Below the pieces are notes generated by a model. The model searched no databases and was not told where the DNA came from. It saw only the letters and a list, made by a program, of their open reading frames with translations. This document shows, in pieces, positions 34,001 through 46,000 of a stretch of DNA of 64,000 nucleotides (its first letter is position 1; each line of letters begins with the position of its first letter). The stretch comes from Owenia fusiformis (lineage: Eukaryota > Annelida > Polychaeta > Sabellida > Oweniidae), in the NCBI GenBank assembly GCA_903813345.2, contig CAIIXF020000005.1:28587375-28651374 (forward strand), given 5' to 3'. Made by a program: the position numbers and the translations under genes.

Positions 34001-37000
34001 GATAATTCATATTTCTGGGGTCAGTCATCTTTGATTAAGATCTCATCTGTTCAATTTATTTTTAAAAATTTTCTTAAAACAAACATGGCGGGCTTCGTGA
34101 ATGGGAAGCCAATGTCGAAATAGCCCCATATGTCGAAGTTCGACAGATCTCCCCTTCACTAAACCTTGCCTAAAATATCAGCTCCAAAATGATAGATAGG
34201 GTGAAGGGGTATAAGGTGACGCCATTTTGTTTTAATTTTTGGTAACTTAAGACATATTGGGTAACTTAAACGTATGGGGTAACTTTGACACTTTATTGTT
34301 TATTTGCCCTAATTTCCGATCAAGCGGGAGGCTATTTTTTCATATTTGGCGGAAAGATCGAAGTTACACCCCTTTTCCCTACATGACTAAGAATTGAAAA
34401 ATATGTGTGGAGTTGTATTGTGATGCTTCTCTGACATGTTATTTTACGAAAAACTGTCATGGCTGAAACTCTCTAAATAGCTGTGTATAAAACTAATTAT
34501 CTGATACGTACAGGATCTGCATTTAAGATTTGAATGTTTTTTTTCTGGTCATGTGACTGCTTAATTTTTAGGTTTGATTGAACAACAAAAAGTAATTTAC
34601 ACTGTAATTCCTGGGAGGAAAAATGTGACTTGAACTGGCTATACCTCTTGCATCAAAATTACATGTTTCAAATGGTTGTATGCATATAGACAAAATTTAT
34701 TTTTGATATCTATAAACCTTCAAATTTAGCCAAATCAGGTATAATCTGGATTCCAAATATTAAGAAAATATTAAGAAACTGACTTTGCTAAGGATGGTAC
34801 CAACTCCAGAAAATTATATATTTGGCAGTAATGAGACTAACTCAAACCAGGGATGAAACTAGCTGTATGGTAAGAATACATTGATATTTTATATTGAATA
34901 AGTTTCTTCAATGGTGAATATTATGCTTATGTTAGTATCATCATTTAAGTTATTTTCATCCTAATCAAATTCCTGAAGCTTTGTATGAATACATATATCT
35001 CTTTTTGTTTTGCTGCATTTAATCATGAAGAACTTCTCATAGACATTTTTTCAAAATCATCTGGTACTGAACACCTAGAAGACCTATGAATTACAAATAT
35101 CCTTAATATCAGTTCAGCTGTTGACATGATCTTTATTAAAGCAGCTCAGTGAATAATGTAATAATCAAGGGTTACCTGAGGTTTAATTAATTATTACTGA
35201 TTAACTCTTTATCTGATATTATATGATAGTATCATATATTTGTAGATTTTATATTAGATCATAAAATCTCTTGCATTTACTTCCTATTTTCTTGTATAGA
35301 TGCTGATGCTCCCTACATGTACTTGTCTCTCATATTGATTTTCAATTTTTGTGTGAGGTGCATGGTAAATTTGACCCCCTGATGTCCTTATATGCCATTG
35401 TGTCTTGACATTTAGCCAGTTCTAATGGAATGATTAGATCCATTGAACTCACATAAGGAATTATGAATATTCTATGTGGGATGTGATATGATCTATGTAT
35501 GGTTTCTCTTATTTGTGTAATCGGAATGATCTCATAATTGATTGTCTTGGGACATAGGGTTACTTAAGTCTAGCATTATTCTATTTTTGTTTGCGATATT
35601 AACTCATTTCTGTTATTGCGCATACATCGGACAAGTTAGGCAAAGTTAGAAAAAGGAGCTTTCTGTTACAACTTAAAATTAAACATAATCTTGGTTTAAA
35701 CACGATTATATGCTCAGCTTAGTCTATTTTCTCGTTCTAAGTTAAACGGAACAACAATTTGAGATTGATGAATATTATAAGCTGTTTATGCCAAAACACA
35801 TATTTTGCACTTAAGAATTTCAAGAGGATCTTAGCCTGATTTCATAAACTTGGATTATTGCTCTTAGAAAATTGTAACAAGTGTCTGTTTTGAGATTAAC
35901 CTCTCATTACTGCCACCCTTGAGTGAAGATTCTACACTGTTGCTCATAAATATGGAATATTTAATAGATTCGAACTGTTCGATGGAATTTCTACAAAATT
36001 ATAACATTTTGATGAAAATTTGTAATGTGTTCTCATTCCCTCATCAGTTTTGCATATAAAACTGATTGGTATGAAAAGTTAAAACATTTATGGTTGATTA
36101 AACTTGTATTAACTCAGGTGACCCCATGACATCATGATATTGGTAACTTGAAAGAGGTGTCCAAATCTTAGTTGTAATCATTGTGCACATTTTATAAACA
36201 TTTAATTTAGAGTTTTAACGGTTTTTAGAAGGCATGCCCCATAGAATAAGAGAAAAAGAGCATGGCAGGTCATAGGGATGGCGCTCTCTGGCATGAAACA
36301 AACTGCCATTGCCAGGACCCTAGGGGTGTTTCAGGAACAGTCTCTAAAATTTTGCAGTGGTACCAAAGGCACTGGAATATGACTCCAGGTCACAGTAATA
36401 GTAGCCCTAGAGAGACAAATGTAAGAAAAGACCACCAACAGCTGCATTTATGTCATCAAAATTGCTTTAAGTCAACCAGTAGTCTACGAGATGAATGGCT
36501 GTCTCACCTAAAAACCCGTGTTCCAGAGCTATAGACAACCAGTGATTTCTTTATAACGGATGCAAGGCCACGAGACCTTTAAAAAGACAACAGCTGACTG
36601 ATCATAACAAAGAAAGGTGCCTTCAATGGGCTGGAAAGCACCAAAACGTTGGACCTAATCTTTGGTGTCATATGACAGCATGTGAAGAAATAAGATTTGT
36701 CCTCCACAAAGTTGATAATTGTGTTAGTTTCTGTCGTAGACCAGGGGAAAGAGACAATAAGGACACTTACTGATGTGGCAGTCCATGAAGGCAACCCTAT
36801 TTATGTTTGGAGCAGTATTACAGAGGTTTTTTGGAGCAGCACTGCCGAAATTGCACCCCCTTGGTGATTCCCAAACATAATTTCAGAGTAAATTGCTCTT
36901 TTGGACCTCCATTTAGTACCACATGTAAACAGAGTGTTTTTGGGCAACATTCAACTGCAGAATGATCATGCTGTTGCATATGCTAGTGGCATCGTGTTGG

Positions 37001-40000
37001 ATTACATCAGGGCAGGCAATGTGGCCCAGCTACCATGGGCACAAAAGTCAGCCAATCAGGCTAATGCAGAGCAAATGTGGGACGACCTTGGTAATGAGAT
37101 TCGTGACTTGGACCCCCACCTCAAAATTTAGACACGTTACGCACTGCCCAGATTGAGGAATGGGGCCTTAGTTCACTTTGAAAGGTCAATGTTTCATCCA
37201 ATGCTGGTCCCGTAGGGTTGATGCTCTGATTGCAGCACAAAGAGGACATAACACATATTAGTACGATAATTGGATAGAGGATACTTCAATCTTCATGACC
37301 AGATGATTATTTTGTTTATTCTGTTTTACAGGACGATTTGGATCGGGGTATTTTGAAAATGCCAAAATTCTTAGCGTACCCCTGTTTAAGTAACAGTAAT
37401 TTTCTAAACTTAAATGTTAATATTTTTCTCTAAAAAAAATGTTGATTTGTAGCTGAAATATGTGGTTATGATTTGCCTAGAAAATAAAAGTCTGAGCCAA
37501 CTCCAAATAAATGTTCTCTTACTCCAAACTTTTAATTCTGAGCTGCCAAAGTTAATATTCCATATTTATGAGCAACAGTGTACATATAAGCGCAACATAG
37601 GCTCTGTAAAAATAAGATGTTTTATGGAGGAGATCTAAGCATAGATTGACCCTGTATTAATTTATTGATTCTTTGCTGCGTGATAAGAATGATAGAATAG
37701 ATTGAAGATTTGTTTCGAATGCAAGATGCTGTTAGATGGAGGACTATACAACCTTACACGGTAAATTAATTTCAATATAAACAATAATGTGGTTGATCGC
37801 TTATTGTTAACGAAATAAAGTGTGGTTGTAAATTAGTGTAGTTGTAGAATCATCACAATTGGAATCACAGATAACGATAACTCATATTTTTAATTTGCAT
37901 CTTTTTATTATGTCGCTGCTATTGTCAATTAAATTATTTGGGGTTTTTATGAAACTTTAAATTGTAAATTCTCCTTTTAAAAACATGTTAGAATATATTT
38001 TCAAAAGAATCACAGGGAGTGTTATAGCTTGACACTGTTCAGTTTTCTTAAGGAAAATATGGTAGCTTTTATTCATGATAACAAAGTTGTAAAAATCTGG
38101 TATACTAGATATAACTTAATCTAACTATTCCATACTGAATATGACCTAAATATATAGATTCACGGTATAGTAAAACCTGTTTATATTTATAGGATATCCT
38201 ATGATTTTGAGGAATATCATTTTTATCTACGAGGTGATATTGATATCTGCACGAGAGAGCAAAGCGAACGAGTGCATATATCAATATCACCGAGTAGATT
38301 AAAATGATATTCTGAAAAAAATCATAGGATGTTCTTATTATCCTACACTTACAAGGAGTGTACTGAATGTATAATATCATTGTAAAATGAATTTCATGCC
38401 AAATAGAGTCCATTTGGCGGGAAATCAACAAGCGGAGTATATCGTCACAATATCCTCCGCATATTGGGTTTTCCGGAGTATATCATCACGATATCCTCCA
38501 CCCGGAGTATATCGTTACGATATCCTCCGGATATACATTTTGCCAATAAATATCAAATTTATTTTTTCATGTTATTATACATTTAGTACACTAAGTGTAG
38601 GATAATGAGGTGTATCTCATACTTGAGTGGGTTTGGGGTAGATATCACCCGGGAATATATATCATATCTGAGGAGCGGGCAGGATATATTGTATATGTCC
38701 TGCTCCAGGCCAAATGCGGGCAGATATAATATATCCATCCCGCTCCCGGGAATTTTTCAAAAGTTTAAAAAAGTTTAAATATCAAAAGTTTTAATTTTAA
38801 AATTTATAAAATTTAATTTTTTTAAGTTTAAATGTTACAACTTCATTGTATTGAACAAAAAGAATATTACAAAATGTTAAATATAAATATCTTGTCATTT
38901 GAAAAAGGTGGAAAAGGTTATATCTACCCTAAACCCACTCAAGTATGAGATACACCAGTTATGCACGGTCGGTTTGGATACATGGAATATCCCTCGGGAT
39001 ATTCCCTGTATCCAAAACCTCCCAGTGCATAACCCCTATGTATTAGGTTTTACTTCAGTACTTCATATATATTCCAGGGTAGAATATTGAGTTATTTACA
39101 GAAATAGATAGATACATAGAACATATGAGATGGTTTACCTGAACCAGTGGAGATGCTAAGTAGCAGATGTGCTCTATGTTGGCATATTATCCCCCCTCTG
39201 ATGTACTTCTATCCATAGGCAAAAATAGCTGATAAGTGCATTACCAAGGATAAGTTCAGAAATGACTTACCTTCAGCTAAATTGTTATTACTGGTGGTAG
39301 GCATTATCAAATATTTATATTACCAAGCACATGGTTGTACATGCTTGAAGGTAATTGCAATGTCAAGGTGTTCAGAAAAAAGTGGGAAAAGTTAACTTTT
39401 ATGCATCTTTATAATTAAAAGATAACCTCGTGACCCAATGTTATTAATACGGAGTTGTTTGAAAGGAAACTGAATGTTTGGGTTAATTCAAACACAATTG
39501 GCTTGCTACAGTTTTGAAAAGGGATCCCAACACTGGCATAACATCAGGAAAATCAATTCGAAATTTCTTATTCAGTATCTTAGTAAGATACTCTGGGATT
39601 ACTAGAAAGTAGAGCTGTTTACTCATTAACCTTAGCACCTGGTGGCCAGTGGTGGAATATGCAATCAAGAAATCTATAAAAGGGAGTTGGTTTATGTATT
39701 ATAAATCAAGTATCATCTTTAACAATATAACCCTTTGAAGTGAATATTTGCTCATCTTAAAACTTTTAATTTAAAACCATATTCATGCAGTTATACATGT
39801 TCTGAACTCTTATAAGCTGTTAAAATTCACCTTGCCTGAACCGAGTTAACCTTTACCATCTAGCAGCTTCTTTAATATTTGTTTTTTTATTGTATGCCTA
39901 AAGCTATAATCAAGAAAAGGAAATATTTTTTGAAATTTATTTTTGTTTGAATGCACATGTCTGTTCAATAGGCAGACATCCGGGACATGTTGACCTTAGT

Positions 40001-43000
40001 TTATGATGTGAAATATTAAGTTTCAACCATCATGGTATCTTATACTATATGGTAATTTCTATATCCTTTGTAAGAAAGAATGCTGTTTCAACAAGAAAAC
40101 CAAGAGTTCACAGAGTGCTTACCAAGATTTCATGAATCAAAGATGATAATATGTATATAGCTAGATTCTTATTCTGTCTCTTAGTACCGTCTTCTAAATT
40201 GATAAAGGTGGTGAGATTTTGCATGTTAACACCTTGTTTCAAAATAGTCATATTCAGAACTTTTCTCAGTTTTAAAAAACTGATGGGAACACTGATTATC
40301 TTAAATATGTTAGTGATCTCCCCACTGTATATAAATGATCTACCCAGACTATATATTAGTAATCTATCTACTGTATATTAGTGATCTGCCTAGTATATTA
40401 TTGATCTTCCTTTGTATATTAGTGATCAACATACTGTATATTAGTGATCTACCTTCTGTATATTAGTGAGTTCCTCACTGTATATTATTGATGTATCTAC
40501 TGTATATAAGTGATCTACCCACTGTATATTAGTGATCTACATACTGTATATTAGTGATCTACCCACTGTATATTAGTGATCTATGTACTGTATATCAGTG
40601 ATCTTGTATGATCAAAGCAACTGGATGCTGTACAAACAAAATGAAATAAGATTGATGTTTTGTTAGATCGGCCTGTATTTCTTATCAGGTAGTTTCTAGG
40701 CCACATTTGTTTATTGACGGATTTGTGTTAGACTGGAGAAAGCTTTAGTTTCATACATCCTTGGTTGCAGCATGTTTCCTCTATCACAACAACTCCACAT
40801 CTTCCCAACATCAGCTGGGTTGCCATAGCAACAGGTGTTTTAAACTATCTTAGAATCTTCTTTCAACAACAAATGGAAGTGGTTTCTGGATACCTTCCAT
40901 TAGTGGTGGTACAATGCACCAGCAACTTGATCGAATAATCACTCATTTGGGTGAAAGTGTTTGAAAATCGATTTTTGTTTTTAACTAACTCTGATATGGA
41001 ATTTACAGGTAAAAATATAGAATATGAAATGCTCCCATCCATCTCTTCTATTGGGTGTTTATTCAAGTCTATACCACTTGCTATAAACATTAAAACCTCC
41101 TAAAAACAGAATATTGTGTTTTTGTGGCTGTTTCATGACTCAAACATAATGAACTTGATTGCCTGGATGTTATCAATGAAGTAATAACAAGGAGGTTTGG
41201 CAAGAGCTCAAGTGAAGATAAATATTTCAAGATGTGCAAGGGTTAAATAGATCTGATACTCATGATACTTGCCAGGTCAGATACACCAATGGTTGTATTG
41301 AATACATATTTGCATTTTGGGTCTGGGCTCTATGTTACTGAAGAAATCACCATGGAAATCTTCATTGTCTGTTGTAAGAAAAGAGATATGGGTATTAGAA
41401 TGATAAATCAACAGGTTTGGTAATCTCGGTTGGTAATCTTATTGAGAGAAGAAGTGAGGCAGGGTTGGGTTGGGTCATCAGCGAAAATTTTATACTCAGG
41501 TTAGGCCAAGGAATATAAAAGTGGTAAAGCAAGTCAGAATCCTTTCCGTATATAAACAGTATTCTCCCCAAAAGTAGTCTACTAGTCTTCCACTACTTAT
41601 GAAGGAGGGATAGGCCCATAATCCATTTATTGTGATCAATATGTTATCGTTTTCAAAATATCAAATTAGTGAAGATAGGTACCCTATACATGAGCTGCGC
41701 CACACAGACTTTCTTTGTTTTCTAATCAGCTGATTATCTTGCATTTTATTTTTTGGCAACATGTTTATTGATACAGTGTTTTCAGTAGGTTTATCCAAGA
41801 TTGCGTCACTGGGATATACTTATTTTCAAAAAATGCATCTTCCCTCAAAAAACTGCGTCTCTTGAAAAAATGTTCCCGGGAATTCAAAGTCACGTTTTTC
41901 CACTTGGCGAAATGAAATTGATGAAATTTTGTATCGCTTTTGCTCTTATCGGTCTTAATCAGCGTTCTAGCGAGTCTAGTTTGTCATTGAATGATACAGA
42001 TGCTATCGCTTGTGAGCTATAACTTATATTCAACCATAAAACACACATTTTCTTTGCCTATTTCGAAGCAATTTGGTTTGATTGCTCAGAAATATTTTGC
42101 TTTAGGGGCAATCTGCGCGAGGTTCCATTTTTTCGTTCAGTTTCTTGCGCATGCGCATTCTTAAATAATGTTCACGTGATCGCACTACTTGACCAATAGA
42201 AAATGGTTTAAATCAGTCTTCAGCTAGCGGCCAATCGTAGGACTTGTACTGATTACTGCTCTGAAATCAAGTATTCAGGATAACTATTTTTCTTATCACA
42301 TGCCTCGTATTATTTCGAAAAATAAATCAACTTCCGGGAAGGAAACTTTGAAAGAAAATTTTATTTCTTTTAGAAATAGAATTTCCTTCAATTATTTAGA
42401 GTATTCTGACGAAATAAAGAGACTGAAGGTAAGATCTTTATCAAATCATTTATCAAAAGTTGATTTTGTGCACATGACTTGCACTGCGTCCACAAAACGC
42501 AATCACTTTTTATTTCCGAGTCCAAGGGATATATTTTGCATGCATGTAATGTAAGGACAGCGTTATTGAAAACATAGTTGATATGATATACTGTACTAGG
42601 GAAACATTTTGCCTTTGCATATAAACAATCTCCTTCGAGTTTGAAAGTTCATTCTGGGCACTTTTTAAGTGATTATGGCCATTTTCAGATCAAAATTGTC
42701 AAAATAGAACCCCCCTGGAATTTTTCAAAAAGTGACCCCCCCCCTTGGCAAATCCTGGCTCAAGCCTGTTACATAACCTTTAATTGGGATACGATAAACT
42801 GTCAGTGGTTTCCATATGGGAAATTTAGGATTGACTCAGTTTTGATTAACAATGAAGTTGCCGTCTTCTGATTTTTTATTTATTTTTTGAATTCAAAGCA
42901 ACAAAAGGACTCGTTTTTACATAGCTAAATACAGCCATAGTAAAACTCAAGTCACGACTCAATTTCGCAATACAATTTACATCCTTAGACATTGTGTAAA

Positions 43001-46000
43001 ATCCTCTTATTCACTAATGCTTATGAATCTATTTGTATCCAGGGCATGTTCTAATCTACAGCTTATACAGAGTAACCATGTTCTTTCCCGTCCTTTTTAG
43101 TCTCACATCCATCCTTTTAAACCCTAATACCAAACAACATCTTTATATAAGGGTACAGAAATGGATTCATTTAAAAACATAACACATAACATCTTAACCA
43201 GTCTTAACACCATATGTTATATGATTCTGAAAGAAAACATTTACTATAGAAAAGGTGGGTGTTCACTGAGAGTGCCCCTTTCATTGGTGAGATGTTTATT
43301 ACTATTTTGTAAGGTACTCCTTAATAGTGAGAATATAGTGGTATATAAGGAACAGCATTGAGCAGAATTACATCTCTAATAAGTTATAATACATTTCATC
43401 TCTATATTTCCAGTCTGGTGTTTGGCACACTATACCCAGCCTACGCCTCCTACAAGGCAGTCAAGACAAAGAATGTCAAAGAATATGTAAGTAAATTTCT
43501 TGTGCCAAAAAGCAGCATCTGTGTTTGTTAACATCATTAGGCCATTAATGTAAAAGTTACCCAAAGGAAAATTGTTTTGATAATTTGCCATCATTTATAT
43601 CTATTATGTTCAAGATGATTAATTAATTATCTACTTTGTCACACATTCAGACATCATCATCAATTGTCCATTTTGCTCCATCTTTCAAAGTAAACTATAA
43701 TAGAGCCAGTTTTAGTAAAATTTTATACTGTTGATTTAAGTAGCAGTTTCATTCATTTGAAAGCATCAAGGAGAATTAAAAGCAAAATGGACTCTTCACA
43801 AAAATATTGAAATACCAATTTTGTTTTTGATTCAGCAGAGGGCAAGGTTATGGTGTTTTCTTTAAATTGAGATTTCATCATTTATTTTTTATTTGCAGGT
43901 AAAATGGATGATGTACTGGATCGTATTTGCCTTATTCACATGTGCAGAAACCTTCACTGATATTTTTGTTTCATGGTAAGTATGTGCATGATAGTGCACA
44001 TCAACAAGATTTTAGCATTCTCTGGTATCTTAGCGATTGATCTCAAATATAATTCTGTGCCTCTATTTTCTTGACATGTTAGGATCTTGTTGATTGGAGA
44101 CCATGTCAATAAGTAACCATCTAATTAAAAATTGATGTTCAGTGTTCACGCTAGCCATTTAAATTTCTGAGTCCCAGGGACGCAACACATTTGAAAAATG
44201 TGAGTCCCGTCTAATTTTTTTGCGTCCCTCATATTTTGTTATAAAGTGAAAGTAAAGTGGGCGATAATAGAGTGCTTCCGCTAAAACGGGATAAAAATGA
44301 CATATATTGTAATTCTATGCATTCTCCCGATAAATGTATTTGTATTTATTATTTATTATAGTGTCACGCCATAAAATATTACATAGTACTAAAACGATAT
44401 TAAAAAACATTGGCCCTGCCGATGTCGGCATATGAGACACTTAACAACAATTCGATTAATAAGTTAATATAAGAATGTTCGACGTTTCATACAGAGTTTA
44501 ATTACAGTCTTTGCTAGGGAACGTTGCAACAATTCACAATTCATAAGTAAGCAATACTGTCCTAGACTAGTGGTATCACAGTCATTCCCTATTAGCGACC
44601 TGGCCTTATGCAAAAGCTCTCTCCTCTCAGTCTCATAAAGGTGACATTCTATAACAAAATGAATTTCTGTTTCCACGGCGTTGCCACAGAGACATAGTCG
44701 CTCATTAAGTGGAATGTTGGTGTATCTCCCAGTCTCTAATTTGAGTGGCAACGTTCCGCTTCTAAGTTGGGCAATAGCACGCCTCTGAAAGCGAGTGAGG
44801 TTCGCATTAACATAGTATTCCGGACCAATGGCGTGTGTCTTATGTAATCGATATGTTCTAACTTTATTACCATTAACATTGCGTCCGTTATTCCACATTT
44901 GACGATGCCAAAGCTCGTGATCACAGTTAAATAAAATATCGTGCAAATCACGAAGTTCTTTTCTGATGTCAGGGATTTCGTCTCGTGTTATAAGATGATC
45001 AAAATCATGAGTCTTAATGAGTTTAATAAATATCTATCATTTGGTCCTTTTCACACAATTGTTTACTAATGTTATATAAAAATTCTCCGAAATGAATGAA
45101 AGAAATATTCAAATTAAGAGTTGTTTTCACATTTTACCAACCAGCGATCTTCAAGGTCGTGAACTTTTTGTTTCTTCTAACATTTCTCCTTACTCTGACG
45201 ACTTTTAGATGAAAAACGAGCTATCATTAAATAATTATATTGATGTATAACATTAGATCGATATCTAACGGTTCCTAGTGGAAGTAATTAAGATTATCGT
45301 GAAAAACAAATCTCAATTCTCAATTTTGAAACTAATGTTTGCGTACAACAGATTATCCAGCTTCGGTATACTCCGGAATGACTCGGAGGGCACCATAGCC
45401 AATCAAAATGCGTTTCAGACTAGAAACCCCGCGAATATACTGAGACACTTCGGTAGCCAATCAGATTTGCCGACATAAACATTATCGAGATCAAGGAAGT
45501 AGACGATTTGAAAATTCTTCGGACAATCATGTTTTATCACTTCTACGCTGCAGTAAAAGTTACCTGATGGTGGTGTAGAATCTCTGCGTCCCAGGGCCGT
45601 AAGTTGTTTCTGATTTTTCCGTCCGGCCTCTTGAAATTTCCGTAAAAACGAGAAAAAACGGCTTCAACGCGAACACTGATGTTATTGGAGATGTTTTCTC
45701 TCAAATAAGTAACTTATGAATCAGTTATATGTGCATTGTGCATTCTCTCTTCAAGAGACATCAAGATGACGTTTTGAGAATGTCATATTGAATTTTTCAA
45801 CTGTATTCACTATATCACATATATTAATGCACTGCTAAACTGTACCCTCTGATAGGTTTCTTGTGCCGTTTGTTAGACAGTTATAGTAATAAAAAAGAAA
45901 AGATGTGCCTACTTTCATGTGACTTGAGATGTACAGTTCATTAGGCTAGAGAAGTGTTCATAAGAGAGAGATTTCCCATCAGGTCTTACTCTGTACATAC

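Larger units (their letters stand above)
28012..43413 (+). other. REEP intron 1 (15.4 kb)
   Basis: Contains the nested repeat cluster 28.2-34.4 kb, a dead Tc1 element, a palindromic-element cluster, a 22-bp minisatellite and a second copy of the transposon-like exon at 42300. No additional REEP exon is evident. 34.4-35.9 kb and 39.1-40.3 kb show nothing recognisable. Confidence 0.75.

Noticed and set aside
41801-42022. 73-codon frame as a gene
   Set aside because: Located in the 5' part of a transposon copy; the corresponding frame is broken in the copy at 33.5-33.8 kb.
42300-42428. Alternative first exon of REEP ahead of exon 2
   Set aside because: It ends in phase 0 while exon 2 requires two preceding bases. 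Its sequence is unrelated to REEP N-termini and is shared with another transposon copy. The true exon 1 is at 27980..28011.
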